Source: Deinococcus ruber (GTDB lineage: Bacteria > Deinococcota > Deinococci > Deinococcales > Deinococcaceae). Taken from it: a DNA stretch of 64,000 nucleotides. Shown one piece after another: positions 33,810 to 43,143 of this stretch. The notes below the pieces were generated by a model. That model worked only from the letters and a program-made list of their open reading frames with translations. It had not been told where the DNA came from and made no database searches. The first letter of the stretch is position 1. Each line of letters starts with the position of its first letter. The position numbers were made by a program, and so were the translations under genes. The stretch is taken from assembly GCF_014648095.1 (NCBI RefSeq), contig NZ_BMQL01000003.1, forward strand, positions 186,001-250,000, read 5' to 3'.

Positions 33810-34496
33810 ATGACCTCTTCCAAGCCCGTCACCCTGATTACTGGAGCCACTGGAGGGATCGGCGTGGCGCTGGCACATGTGCTGCACCGTCACCGGCTGA
33901 TTCTGGCGGGCAGAAACGCAGCCAAACTGGCGGCTCTGTGTGCGGAACTGCCCGACGCCGTGCCGCTGGTGCTCGATCTGACGCGCCCCGAGACTTTTGC
34001 CGACGCCCTGGTGGGCCTGGAGCGCGTGACCAACGTGATTCACAATGCCGGAACCGTGGAACTGGGCATGCTGGCCGAACAGTCGCACGAGATCTGGACG
34101 CGCACCCTAACGATCAATACGGTTGCGCCTGCCGAGCTGACGGGACTGCTGCCGAGAATCCGGGCCGAGCGGGGCAGCGTGGTGTTTATCAACAGCGGGG
34201 CCGGACTGCGGGCCAACGCGGGCTGGACCAGCTACGCGGCGAGCAAGTTCGCGCTGCGGGCGATTGCCGATTCGCTGCGAGAGGAAGAGGCGGCCAGTGG
34301 CGTCCGGGTCATCAGCGTGTTTCCGGGGCGTACCGATACTGCCATGCAGCGAAAGGTCAAGGCGCAGGAAGGCCAGCCCTACGATCCCGACGTGTTCATG
34401 CGCCCCGAAACGGTGGCCGAAGCCGTGTGTTACGCACTTCAGGCCCCGCGTGACGCGGTGATTTCCGATCTGACCATCCGACCATCGCCCCGGTGA
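33810..34496 (+). CDS. Short-chain dehydrogenase/reductase
   Basis: 228 residues. The Rossmann glycine motif is LITGATGGIGVALAH (about 9-23), the NNAG equivalent is VIHNAGTVELG, and the catalytic pair is in SYAASKFALRAIADSL (YxxxK). The substrate is not evident; the closest type is the small DUF-like SDRs that resemble sepiapterin reductase. Leaderless start with TACACT upstream. The stop overlaps the GTG of the following HAD gene (GTGA), so the two are likely cotranslated. Confidence 0.9.
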   Translation: MTSSKPVTLITGATGGIGVALAHVLHRHRLILAGRNAAKLAALCAELPDAVPLVLDLTRPETFADALVGLERVTNVIHNAGTVELGMLAEQSHEIWTRTLTINTVAPAELTGLLPRIRAERGSVVFINSGAGLRANAGWTSYAASKFALRAIADSLREEEAASGVRVISVFPGRTDTAMQRKVKAQEGQPYDPDVFMRPETVAEAVCYALQAPRDAVISDLTIRPSPR

Positions 34497-35134
34497 GTGG
34501 CCCACTCAGGGCGGTGCTGTTCGATCTGGACGGCACGCTGCACGACCGCGCCGAGAGCATCCGGCGCTATCTGAAAGGACATGCCCGGCGCTTCGAGCTT
34601 CCGGCAGGGTACGCCGAGCGCTTCACCGTTCTCGATGACCTGGGCTACCGCAGCAAGCAGGAGGTGGCCGCCGAACTGGTGGCCGAATTTGGCCTGAGCC
34701 ACACGCCTGCCGAACTGTTTCAGGACTATTCCGACCATGCCTGGAGCGACGTGGCCCGCATGCCACACGCGCTGGAGGTGCTGACCGAGCTGCGGCGGCG
34801 TGGGGTGCGGCTGGGCATCGTCACAAACGGCTGGACAGAAAAGCAGCAGGAGTGCATTCGCGGTCTGGACTTGGCGCAGCGGGTAGACGACGTGATCGTT
34901 TCCGAGGCGGTCGGCCTGAAAAAGCCCGATCCAGCGATCTTTCATCTGGCCCTGTCGCGGCTGGGTGTGGCGGCGCAGGACGCGTGGTACGTGGGCGACA
35001 GCCCGGTCAACGACGTGGCAGGGCCGCAGGCTGCCGGACTCCAGGCCGCGCTGCTTCCCGGTGGTCATCCGCTGCCGCCCACGCTCCGGCCCGATGTACT
35101 GCTGCAAGATCTGCGCGGGGTGCTGGAGCTTTGA
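34493..35134 (+). CDS. HAD-family hydrolase
   Basis: 213 residues from a GTG that overlaps the SDR stop by 4 nt. HAD motif I is VLFDLDGTLHDRAE, motif II LGIVTNGWTEKQQ, motif III VGLKKPDPAIFHLAL, and motif IV WYVGDSPVNDVAG. The helical cap between motifs I and II marks subfamily IA, like phosphoglycolate phosphatase or the YjjG nucleotidase. The exact substrate cannot be read from sequence. A dispersed repeat follows directly downstream. Confidence 0.9.
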   Translation: MSGPLRAVLFDLDGTLHDRAESIRRYLKGHARRFELPAGYAERFTVLDDLGYRSKQEVAAELVAEFGLSHTPAELFQDYSDHAWSDVARMPHALEVLTELRRRGVRLGIVTNGWTEKQQECIRGLDLAQRVDDVIVSEAVGLKKPDPAIFHLALSRLGVAAQDAWYVGDSPVNDVAGPQAAGLQAALLPGGHPLPPTLRPDVLLQDLRGVLEL

Positions 35135-35148
35135 GGGGTGCCCGGACG

Positions 35149-35229
35149 GGGAAGTGGGAAGTAAGAAGTAGGAACGGCGTTTCTGACGATCCTTCGCACT
35201 CGTTGCCCATAGCTCAAAGCCCATAGCCC
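35149..35229. repeat. Dispersed short repeats A and B between HAD and hrpB genes
   Basis: Repeat A (35149-35182) closely matches the treY 3' end copy. Repeat B (35205-35229) shares the 19-nt core CCCATAGCTCAAAGCCCAT (35206-35224) exactly with 51296-51314. The pair fills most of the intergenic gap. Confidence 0.7.
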
Positions 35230-35251
35230 AAACCCCCGCAGCCGTTCCTGT

Positions 35252-35257
35252 TAGCAT
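35252..35257 (+). promoter_or_regulatory. -10 element (TAGCAT) of leaderless hrpB
   Basis: TAGCAT ends 7 nt before the GTG at 35265. No Shine-Dalgarno lies between. Confidence 0.45.
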
Positions 35258-35264
35258 CCAGCAC

Positions 35265-37781
35265 GTGAACGCCAGCGCCGACCTCCCCATTTACGAAGTT
35301 CTGCCCGAGTTGCGGGCGGCGCTGGACGCACAGCCGTTGGTGGTGCTTCAGGCTCCGCCGGGCGCGGGCAAGAGTACCGCGCTGCCGCTGGAACTGTTGA
35401 ACGCGGCGTGGCTGGGCACGCAGAACATCATCGTGTTGCAGCCGCGCCGGGTGGCGGCCCGCAGCGTGGCGCTCCGCCTGAGTGAGCTGCTGGGGCAGAA
35501 AGTGGGCGAAACGGTGGGCTACCGCGTGCGCTTCGAATCGAGGGTGTCGGCCCGCACGCGCATCACGGTCATGACCGAGGGGCTGCTGACGCGGCTGCTG
35601 CAAACTCAGCCCGAGTTGCCCAGCGTGGGGCTGGTCATCTTCGACGAATTCCACGAGCGCAGCCTTCAGGCCGATCTGGCGCTGGCGCTGGTGCGAGAGG
35701 TGCAGGAGGCACTGCGCCCGGAACTGCGGGTGCTGATCATGTCGGCGACGCTCGATCCGGCGCTTCCGGCCAGACTGGGCGGCGTGCCGCTGATCGCCAG
35801 CGAGGGCCGCACGTACCCTGTCGAGGTGCGCTATCTGCCCACCGACCCGCAGGGGCCGCCGGGCGCGGCGCTGGTGTCGGCGGTGTCGCGGGCGCTGGAA
35901 GAACATCCGGGAGACGTGCTGGCCTTCCTGCCGGGCGTGGCCGAGATTCGCCGCGCACAGTCGAGCCTGACCGAGCGGCATCCAGAAATCAGCGTGCTGC
36001 CGCTGTACGGCGACCTTTCCCCCGACGCGCAGCAGCGGGCTATCCTGCCCGACCCGCACGGGCGGCGGCGGGTGGTGCTGGCGACCAGCATCGCGGAAAC
36101 GTCGCTGACCCTGGCGGGCGTGCGGGTGGTGATCGACAGCGGCTGGTCGCGGCGAATGCGCTTCGACCCTGCCAGCGGCCTGAGCCACCTCGCCACTGTG
36201 CGCGTGACGCGTGCGAGCGCCGACCAGCGGGCCGGACGTGCCGGGCGCACCGCTCCGGGTGTGGCCCTGCGGCTGTGGAGCGAGCGCACCCAGGCGGCGC
36301 TGAGCGCGGCATTTCCGCCCGAGATTCTGGAAGCCGACCTCGCCCCGCTGACGCTGGAACTGGCAGGCTGGGGCACGCCCGACCCGGCCCAGATGAGCTG
36401 GCTCGACGCGCCGCCCGCGCCCAAGGTGGAGGCGGCCCGCGAGCTGCTGCGCGAGCTGGACGCGCTGGACGGTAACCACCGGGCGACACCTGCCGGACTG
36501 GAACTGCTGTCGCTGCCGACCCATCCCCGGCTGGCACACCTGCTGCGCGGCGGCGAGCGCCTGAAGCTGACAGTCCTCGCCTGCGACCTCGCGGCGCTGC
36601 TGGAGGAGCGCGATCCGGTGCAGGGAGCGGGTGCCGACCTGACCGAGCGCCTGGACGCCTTGCGCCGCTTCCGCAGCCGTGCGCCGCACAGGGGAGACGC
36701 AGCGGTACTGGAGCGCGTCGAGCGGCTTTCGAAACACTGGCGGCAGGCGCTGAACGTCGGGCCGGACAATTCCCCAGCCGACCCCTACGCAGTGGGCCGA
36801 CTGGTCGCGCTGGCTTACCCGGAGCGGGTGGCGGCGCTGCGTCCGGGTGAACAGGCCCAGCCAAACACACAGGCACAGTCGCGCTACCTGCTGGCGGGCG
36901 GCCAGGGGGTGCGCCTTCCCGACGCCGACGCGCTGGCAGGAACGCCCCTGCTGGCGGTGGCCCACCTCGATGCGCGGTTGGTGCAGGGGGAAGGGCGCGT
37001 GTATCTGGCCGCCCCCATCCACGAGGCCGACGTGCAGGAGCGCATCGGCACGCAGCAGACGGTGCGCTGGGATACCCGCACCGGCACGCTGCTGGCCCAG
37101 ACCGAGCGCCGCCTGGGGGCTATCGTGCTGTCATCGGAGGCGCTGAAAGTCATTCCTGCCGAGCTGCGAACGGCGGCGCTGCTGGGGGCCGTGCGGCAGG
37201 AGGGGCTGGAGCGGCTGCACTGGAGCGACGCGGCGCGGCAGTGGCAGGCCCGCGTGCTGAGTCTGAGAGCCTGGAGGCCCCAGGAAGACTGGCCCGACGT
37301 ATCGGATGAGGTGCTGCTGGGCACACTGGAAGACTGGCTGCCACCGCTGCTCGGCGCTCAGCGCACCCGCGACGATCTGGCCCGCGTGGACGTGTTGCCG
37401 GGCCTGCATTCGCTGCTGCCCTGGCCCAAGACGCGGGAACTGGACAGCCTCGCGCCCACCCATCTGAGTGTTCCCAGCGGCCACAGCGTCCGGCTGGAGT
37501 ACCGCCCAGACGGAGACCCACCGATTCTGGCGGTCAAGTTGCAGGAGCTGTTCGGTCTGGCCGACACGCCAGCCGTCAACGCGGGGCGCACGCCCGTGCT
37601 GCTGCATCTGCTGTCGCCCGCCCGCCGCCCGGTACAGGTCACGCAGGATCTGCGTTCGTTCTGGGCCAGCGGGTATTTCGAGGTGCGAAAAGACCTGCGC
37701 GGCCAGTATCCCCGCCACCCCTGGCCCGACGACCCCTGGACGGCAGAAGCCACGCACAAGGCCAAGCCGAGGGGAACTTAA
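35265..37781 (+). CDS. hrpB: ATP-dependent RNA helicase HrpB
   Basis: 838 residues, DEAH/RHA helicase family. Walker A is QAPPGAGKSTALPLELL (about 27-43), motif Ia QPRRVAARSVALRLSEL, motif II IFDEFHERS, motif III IMSATLD, and motif VI QRAGRAGRTAPGVALRLWS. The long C-terminal region with the conserved HrpB tail (RAPHRGDA, HPWPDDPW) matches HrpB rather than HrpA. Physiological role in bacteria is poorly known. GTG start with TAGCAT 7 nt upstream. Confidence 0.94.
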   Translation: MNASADLPIYEVLPELRAALDAQPLVVLQAPPGAGKSTALPLELLNAAWLGTQNIIVLQPRRVAARSVALRLSELLGQKVGETVGYRVRFESRVSARTRITVMTEGLLTRLLQTQPELPSVGLVIFDEFHERSLQADLALALVREVQEALRPELRVLIMSATLDPALPARLGGVPLIASEGRTYPVEVRYLPTDPQGPPGAALVSAVSRALEEHPGDVLAFLPGVAEIRRAQSSLTERHPEISVLPLYGDLSPDAQQRAILPDPHGRRRVVLATSIAETSLTLAGVRVVIDSGWSRRMRFDPASGLSHLATVRVTRASADQRAGRAGRTAPGVALRLWSERTQAALSAAFPPEILEADLAPLTLELAGWGTPDPAQMSWLDAPPAPKVEAARELLRELDALDGNHRATPAGLELLSLPTHPRLAHLLRGGERLKLTVLACDLAALLEERDPVQGAGADLTERLDALRRFRSRAPHRGDAAVLERVERLSKHWRQALNVGPDNSPADPYAVGRLVALAYPERVAALRPGEQAQPNTQAQSRYLLAGGQGVRLPDADALAGTPLLAVAHLDARLVQGEGRVYLAAPIHEADVQERIGTQQTVRWDTRTGTLLAQTERRLGAIVLSSEALKVIPAELRTAALLGAVRQEGLERLHWSDAARQWQARVLSLRAWRPQEDWPDVSDEVLLGTLEDWLPPLLGAQRTRDDLARVDVLPGLHSLLPWPKTRELDSLAPTHLSVPSGHSVRLEYRPDGDPPILAVKLQELFGLADTPAVNAGRTPVLLHLLSPARRPVQVTQDLRSFWASGYFEVRKDLRGQYPRHPWPDDPWTAEATHKAKPRGT

Positions 37782-37841
37782 TCTTTTGGGAACTGGTCAA
37801 CTTCGTCACATGGTCTTCTCACCATATGATAATTTCAGGAG

Positions 37842-38660
37842 ATGAAAAAACTCTCCCTATATGTCGGTCTGGCTTCATTGACTGCTGTCCTGGTTGCCTG
37901 CCCGCAGAATTCGACCACGACGCCACCGACCAATCCAGTTCCTACCACTCCCACCTCAATCAGCGGAACGGTCCAGAGCTGGAACGGGGGCACGGGAGCA
38001 GTAGAACTGCTTGCATCTCCTTACGCAGACAAATCTGCCAGCAACCCCGCACTTTCAACAGGAACGATCAACGCTGACGGAACGTTCAGTGTGGCTCTTC
38101 CCTCAGCAGCGACTGTGACTCCATATATTTCCGACATCGGCTCTCAGGCGGCGTCACTGTTATTTTTTGCTTCTGGCTCATGCAGCGGCAATCTTCCGTC
38201 CAGTGATGGCAGTGCGCGTGGTACTGTCTTGAATCTCCTGGATATAAGGCAGAATGGCAACTACTCGACATCCATCGCTGCAATTGACCTCAAAGACAAC
38301 AGTGTAAATGGCAACCTTGCTCTCGACGGAACGGCAAAAGTCTGGGTTTATGTAGACCGCCCTACTACCCTGAACGGAGGCATTACCTGTATTACCAAGG
38401 GCACGAACTTCAACGTAACTGAACATCTCAATGCGAATGCAGTACTGAGCCAGGGCTGGAATGTCTTAAGTCAGACGCTCAATGTCTTTGCTGCTGCCAA
38501 CAGCAGTGAGGTGACGGTGGAGAACCACGTTACAGCCACTTCTGACGGCTCATTTGCCTGGAATACGGTTGATCTGACCGCCGCGTCACTTCACACATCT
38601 TCCTTTGGGAAGACCAATCTCGTGCAACAGGCCGCTGCTGCCAGCCGCATCAAGCACTAA
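37842..38660 (+). CDS. Putative lipoprotein, unknown function
   Basis: 272 residues. The signal with lipobox LTAVLVAC (Cys at about residue 20) predicts lipid anchoring. A Thr/Pro linker (about 25-40) follows, then a beta-rich domain with regular GTINADGTFSV-type strands, resembling carboxypeptidase-regulatory-like or transthyretin-like extracellular domains seen in Deinococcus lipoproteins, though the match is weak. Two Cys at about residues 111 and 184 could form a disulfide. Codon use and GC are visibly lower than in neighbours. TATGAT (37824-37829) is a likely -10. AGGAG abuts the ATG with no spacer, so initiation may be inefficient. Confidence 0.75.
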   Translation: MKKLSLYVGLASLTAVLVACPQNSTTTPPTNPVPTTPTSISGTVQSWNGGTGAVELLASPYADKSASNPALSTGTINADGTFSVALPSAATVTPYISDIGSQAASLLFFASGSCSGNLPSSDGSARGTVLNLLDIRQNGNYSTSIAAIDLKDNSVNGNLALDGTAKVWVYVDRPTTLNGGITCITKGTNFNVTEHLNANAVLSQGWNVLSQTLNVFAAANSSEVTVENHVTATSDGSFAWNTVDLTAASLHTSSFGKTNLVQQAAAASRIKH

Positions 38661-38675
38661 TTTCACCTTTTGTCA

Positions 38676-38706
38676 AACCGCCCCTCTTTCCCGGTGGGCG
38701 GTTTTT
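38676..38706 (+). terminator. Terminator after lipoprotein gene
   Basis: AACCGCCC (38676-38683) pairs with GGGCGGTT (38696-38703), then TTT. The distal half plus following TCAGTTC-TCTGCAAT resembles the terminator at 39659. Confidence 0.75.
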
Positions 38707-38829
38707 CAGTTCTGCTGCAATATTCACGCGCACTGTCAGGCCACGGGAACACGGCTGAATCTGCCTGTTTCTGAGTTAAGGTAAAGCAACACAGGCAGGG
38801 TCGTGCTGTGTGTCTCAGGAGATGTCGTC

Positions 38830-39642
38830 ATGCAAAAAACTATCTTTATCACCGGAGCATCCACCGGCCTGGGCCGGGCCACCACCCTCTTATTTTCCCA
38901 GCGCGGCTGGAAGGTCATTGCCACCATGCGGAAGCCCGAAGACGGCGCAGACCTCGCGGTCCTGGAAGGCGTGACCGTGTTGCCGCTCGACGTAACCAAT
39001 CCCGATCAGATCAAATCCACCGTGGCCGAGGCTCTGAAACTGGGCGATGTAGACGTGCTCTTTAACAATGCCGGGTATGGTCTGGCTGGCCCGCTCGAAG
39101 GCATGACCGACGAACAGATGGTGCGCCAGATCGACACCAATCTGCTGGGCGTGATGCGCGTAACTCAGGCTTTTCTGCCCCATCTGCGCGGCAGACAGTC
39201 GGGGCTGATCGTGACCACCACCTCGATTGGCGGTCTGGTCGCTTTCCCCTTCAATTCGGCGTATCACGCGACCAAGTGGGCGCTGGAAGGCTGGAGCGAG
39301 AGCCTCGCCTTTGAGCTGAAGCGCTTCGGCATCGGCGTCAAAACCGTGTCGCCGGGCGGCATCAGCACCGATTTCGCGGGCCGCTCCCTTATCGTCGCGC
39401 AGCACGAAGCCTACGCCGAAGACATCCAGAAGACCTTTGCCGTCTTCAGCGATCCCGAGCGCCGGGTGCATGGTTCCACCGCCGAGCAGATTGCCGAAGT
39501 GGTCTACGAGGCCGTGACCGACGGCAAAGAGCAGCTGCGCTATCTGGCGGGCAACGATGCCAAGGCCACGTATGCCCAGCGCCTTCAGGTCGGAGACGAA
39601 GCCTTTCGCGCAGGCGTGCGCCGCACCTTCCTGGGCGAGTAA
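38830..39642 (+). CDS. Short-chain dehydrogenase/reductase
   Basis: 270 residues. TGASTGLGRATTLLF (glycine motif, about 8-22), DVLFNNAGYGLAGPLEG, and the catalytic Ser and YHATKWALEGWSESLA (YxxxK). It matches classical SDRs of the YusZ/oxidoreductase type that act on unknown carbonyl substrates. AGGAG 8 nt before the ATG at 38830 sets the start, nine codons inside a longer open frame. It ends in its own terminator. Confidence 0.92.
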   Translation: MQKTIFITGASTGLGRATTLLFSQRGWKVIATMRKPEDGADLAVLEGVTVLPLDVTNPDQIKSTVAEALKLGDVDVLFNNAGYGLAGPLEGMTDEQMVRQIDTNLLGVMRVTQAFLPHLRGRQSGLIVTTTSIGGLVAFPFNSAYHATKWALEGWSESLAFELKRFGIGVKTVSPGGISTDFAGRSLIVAQHEAYAEDIQKTFAVFSDPERRVHGSTAEQIAEVVYEAVTDGKEQLRYLAGNDAKATYAQRLQVGDEAFRAGVRRTFLGE

Positions 39643-39658
39643 CCGCCGCTGTCAAATG

Positions 39659-39688
39659 CCCGCTCACCCGTCCTGGTGGGCGGGTTTT
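39659..39688 (+). terminator. Terminator after SDR gene
   Basis: CCCGCTCACC (39659-39668) pairs with GGTGGGCGGG (39675-39684) with one mismatch, then TTTT. Confidence 0.75.
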
Positions 39689-39705
39689 CAGTTCCTCTGC
39701 AATGG

Positions 39706-41808
39706 CTATGCCTGCCCGCGAATTCGTTCCAGCAGGTAGGTACACCGCTCCTCGCGCTGCCGACCCGCCGCGATTTCCCAGGCCCGCGTAGACCCCGCTG
39801 CCACAAAGCGTTCGCGGGCGCGGGTCAGAGCGGTGTACACCAGATTGCGGCTGAGCATCGGGGCGTGGGCCTCGTGCAGTACGCCCAGCACCGTCGTCCA
39901 CTCGCTGCCCTGCGCCCGGTGCACGGTCAGGGCGTAGCCGAGCGTCAGATTGAACAGTTCCGCGCCGCCCAGCTCGACCACGTTGCCCTCAAAGTCAATC
40001 TGAAGTTTGCCGGAACTCGCCCCGATCACGGTGCCGAGCGTGCCGTTGAAGACTTCGTTGGTGTAATCGTTTTTGGTCTGCACCACCAGATCGCCGGGCC
40101 GGGCCTCGCCGCCGTCGATGCGGGTGCCGCCCTCGCCAGGGTTGAAGATGCCCTGAAGGTGGTGGTTGAGCATCTCGACGCCCAGTGGCCCGCGCTTCAT
40201 GGGCGTGAGCACCTGCACCTTGCTGGGGCCGCCCAACTCACGTACCAGCAGCGCAATTCGGCGTGCGCCACCTTCAGGGTCGAGCGTCACATGCGACAGG
40301 CGGGCGTCGCCCCACGCGGGGGCCTGTCCGTGCTGAAGACCGTGGGCCGCCGCGATGATCGGATTTTCGGCGGCCTGACGGTACACCTTCGTCAGCCGGA
40401 TGGTGGGGGCGCTCTGGGTCAGGGCGTGCAGTGGCAGACCCGCGTCCACGGGCGGCAACTGATCCACGTCGCCCACCAGCAGCACCCGTGCGCCCGGAGC
40501 CACCGCCGACAGCAGCGAGAGCAGCAGACCGTCGCCGCACATGCTCACCTCGTCCACGATGATCAGGTCGTGCAGCACCGGTTCCAGATGGTTATGCCGG
40601 AAGCCCGCAGGCCCGTAGCCCAGCAGCCGGTGAATGGTGCTGGCGCTGCGTCCGGTCAGCTCTCCCAGGCGGCGGGCTGCCTTGCCGGTCGGAGCGCACA
40701 GGCCCACGTCCAGGCCCAGCGACTCCGCGAGGTCGGCCACCCGCCGGGTCGTGGTGCTTTTTCCGGTGCCGGGGCCGCCTGTCAAAATCACCAGCCGCTG
40801 ATCGATCAGCAGTTCGAGCACCTGCGCCTGCGCGGCGTCCAGCCCTTTGGACGCGGTCTTCTTCACCTTCCATTCTGCGCTGGGCGGCGTCGCCAGCAGC
40901 AGCCGGATGGCCTGTGCCAGCTTCTTTTCGCCGCGCAGACTGCCGGGCAGATAGATGCGCCCGTCGTCGTCTTTCAGCCGGTCAAGCGAGGTGGCCCGGT
41001 CGAGCGCTTCCTCGGCCTGCGCCGCCGACACGCGGGTATGGTGAATGATGCCCTTCACGGCCCGCGCACGCGGCAGAAAGCTGTGTCCGGCCTGCTGTGC
41101 CGCCTGCTGGAGCGCATACACCGCTGCCGCCGTCAGCCTGCGGGCGTCGTCCTGGACCATGCCCTGTTCCATCGCCAGCTTGTCGGCGGTCAGAAAGCCG
41201 ATGCCTTCCACCTCGGTCAGGGCGTACAGGTCGGCGCTCAGCCGTTCCAGCGCCGGTTCCCCGAAGTGTTTCAGGGCCTTCTGTGCCTGCGAGATGCTCA
41301 GGCCCAGCCCCTGAAGGCCCGCCAGCAGCCGCCTCTCGGACCCCTGGGCGCTCCAGCTCTCCTTCATCTTGTGCAGCGTCGATTCGGTCACGCCCGGCAC
41401 CTGAAGCAGCATCTGCGGCTCGCTGCCCAGAATGTCGAAGGTCTGCGCCCCGAAATGCCGGGCGATGCGCTTTGCCAGCACCTTGCCCACGCCCTGCACC
41501 CGCGCTTCCAGATACGCCGCCACGCCGCTTTCGGTCAGGTCGGCGGGCGTCGCCTCCAGAATCATGTTCAGCACCCGGTACTGATAGCCGTACTCGCGGT
41601 GCTCCTCCATGCTCACATCGGCGCTGAAGGTGTCGCCTGCCTCCAGCGGCGGCATCACGCCCACCATCACGGCGTCGGGGTCTTCGCCGTCCTCGTTCTT
41701 GATGCGGGCCAGCGCCACCGTGAAGCCGCTCTCGGCGCGGAAGCGCACTTTATTCACGCTGCCGGTCACGCGCAGCGCCGTGGGAAGTTCCTGGTGGAGG
41801 GCAGCCAT
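39706..41808 (-). CDS. recD2: RecD2-type (RecD-like/YrrC) DNA helicase
   Basis: 700 residues. It is a 5'-3' superfamily 1B helicase not associated with RecBC; the D. radiodurans homologue contributes to DNA damage resistance. The N-terminal domain with helix-hairpin-helix-like segments (about 70-200) precedes Walker A LTGGPGTGKSTTTRRVADL (about 335-353), DLIIVDEVSMCGDG (Walker B), and motif VI YALTVHRAQGSEWTTV. Length agrees with Deinococcus RecD2. TATGCT lies 9 nt before the ATG. A long plus-strand ORF through this gene is a shadow. Confidence 0.95.
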   Translation of the reverse strand: MAALHQELPTALRVTGSVNKVRFRAESGFTVALARIKNEDGEDPDAVMVGVMPPLEAGDTFSADVSMEEHREYGYQYRVLNMILEATPADLTESGVAAYLEARVQGVGKVLAKRIARHFGAQTFDILGSEPQMLLQVPGVTESTLHKMKESWSAQGSERRLLAGLQGLGLSISQAQKALKHFGEPALERLSADLYALTEVEGIGFLTADKLAMEQGMVQDDARRLTAAAVYALQQAAQQAGHSFLPRARAVKGIIHHTRVSAAQAEEALDRATSLDRLKDDDGRIYLPGSLRGEKKLAQAIRLLLATPPSAEWKVKKTASKGLDAAQAQVLELLIDQRLVILTGGPGTGKSTTTRRVADLAESLGLDVGLCAPTGKAARRLGELTGRSASTIHRLLGYGPAGFRHNHLEPVLHDLIIVDEVSMCGDGLLLSLLSAVAPGARVLLVGDVDQLPPVDAGLPLHALTQSAPTIRLTKVYRQAAENPIIAAAHGLQHGQAPAWGDARLSHVTLDPEGGARRIALLVRELGGPSKVQVLTPMKRGPLGVEMLNHHLQGIFNPGEGGTRIDGGEARPGDLVVQTKNDYTNEVFNGTLGTVIGASSGKLQIDFEGNVVELGGAELFNLTLGYALTVHRAQGSEWTTVLGVLHEAHAPMLSRNLVYTALTRARERFVAAGSTRAWEIAAGRQREERCTYLLERIRGQA

Positions 41809-41967
41809 TACGGTCAGAGCATATCAGGCGGCGGGGCGGAAGACAGGATGCAGATGCTGACAAAGCCTTCGCTTACACTGGCGTATGGCTTTTCCTGCGC
41901 CCTCTTCCCCTTCTGCGGCGGTGTGGCACCCAGTTGGCACGCACACTACAGGCCCAGCACTCCCCGC

Positions 41968-42852
41968 ATGACGGTACGCGAGTTGCTGCCGCCGCTCAGT
42001 CAGCCGGTATCCGAGCATGTGAGCAGCGATATCGTTCGCCGTCGCCGCGAACTGGGAGCATTCCTCAAGCACCGCCGGAGTCTGCTGAGAGCGCAGGATG
42101 TGGGATTGCCGGAAGGCGGGCGGCGACACGTGCGGGGGCTGCGCCGCGAGGAAGTCGCCCAGCTCGCGGGCATCAGTGCCAGCTGGTACACGCTGCTGGA
42201 ACAGGGCCGGGTGCCGCATGTCAGTGGGCGCACCCTGAATGCCGTGGCAGAGGCATTGCAGCTTTCGCAGGCAGAGCATGAACACCTTCAGGTGCTGGCT
42301 CAGGTTGAACGCCCGGTGCCGCTGCCCGGTGAGTCGTCGCCGTCGCTGGCCGCACTCATCAGCTATACCCGCAACGTGCGCGGCGCACCCACCTACCTGA
42401 CCACCGCCCAGTTCGAGGTGCTGGCCTGGAACCCGGAAGCCGACGCCCTGTTCGGCTTTTCCGAGATGCCCCCCCGCGAACGCAATCTGCTGCTGCGCCT
42501 GCTGGCATACGCCGAAACCCAGGAACCAGCGAGCGGCGCTTCAGATGAAGAATTTCGCCGCGTGCAGCACGCCACGCTCAACAACATGGTTGGGGTGCTG
42601 CGTGCCAATTACGGGCGAGCAGGCGACGCGGCCTTCGACACCTTCATCGAAGCACTGCGCCTTCAGAGCCGAGAGTTTCGGCGGCTGTGGCGGGAGCAGA
42701 GCGTGGCCCTGCTGCCCGAACCGACCTGTACGCTGCTCCTTCCAGACGGCGATACCGTGACCATGAACCTGAACGCTCTGGTTCCTATCGGCCATCCCGG
42801 TCATCTGCTGATCTGCCTGACACCCGCTCAGGACTCCACCGCTTCCGTGTAG
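41968..42852 (+). CDS. XRE-family regulator with MmyB-like ligand-binding domain
   Basis: 294 residues from the ATG at 41968. The N-terminal helix-turn-helix region is LGAFLKHRRSLLRAQDVGLP through RGLRREEVAQLAGISASWYTLLEQGR (about 25-85), the signature of MmyB-type regulators. The rest (LISYTRNVRGAPTYLTTAQFEVLAWNPEADALFGF onward) is the matching ligand-binding domain thought to bind fatty-acid-like molecules. These regulators commonly control adjacent SDR genes, and an SDR lies about 2.3 kb away beyond recD2. TACACT at 41875-41880 is a likely -10. Confidence 0.88.
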   Translation: MTVRELLPPLSQPVSEHVSSDIVRRRRELGAFLKHRRSLLRAQDVGLPEGGRRHVRGLRREEVAQLAGISASWYTLLEQGRVPHVSGRTLNAVAEALQLSQAEHEHLQVLAQVERPVPLPGESSPSLAALISYTRNVRGAPTYLTTAQFEVLAWNPEADALFGFSEMPPRERNLLLRLLAYAETQEPASGASDEEFRRVQHATLNNMVGVLRANYGRAGDAAFDTFIEALRLQSREFRRLWREQSVALLPEPTCTLLLPDGDTVTMNLNALVPIGHPGHLLICLTPAQDSTASV

Positions 42853-43090
42853 CCCGGAATGGAAGCGGTGGCAATTTCTGGGCCAAGTCTCTGAAATACA
42901 GATATGACCCATCCGGAACTATCGCCGGGTGGCGAGGTCAGGTGGGTCGCTGAAAAACAAAAAGAGTGGTGCAGGGCGGCTGGAACGGGTGCTAGCTGGC
43001 TTGTGCGTTACGCAGAGAGTTCAGCGCCTTCCCTGACTGTCTTTCCTTGACTGTATTGGAAGGCAGCGAATTCCTGCTCCGGCAGGCAGA

Positions 43091-43131
43091 AAAACCCCTT
43101 GAACAACAGCCTGTTGTTCAAGGGGTTTTTT
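43091..43131. terminator. Strong bidirectional terminator
   Basis: A 19-bp perfect inverted repeat (43091-43109 with 43111-43129, arms begin AAAACCCCTTG) gives T tracts on both strands. It serves the isochorismatase-like gene and possibly the MmyB-type regulator. Confidence 0.9.
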
Positions 43132-43143
43132 AGAAGTCGATTG

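Noticed and set aside
39676..41967. Plus-strand frame that joins the MmyB-type regulator and would make a 1,058-residue protein
   Set aside because: The upstream part is antisense to recD2. The regulator's own fold begins at the ATG at 41968.
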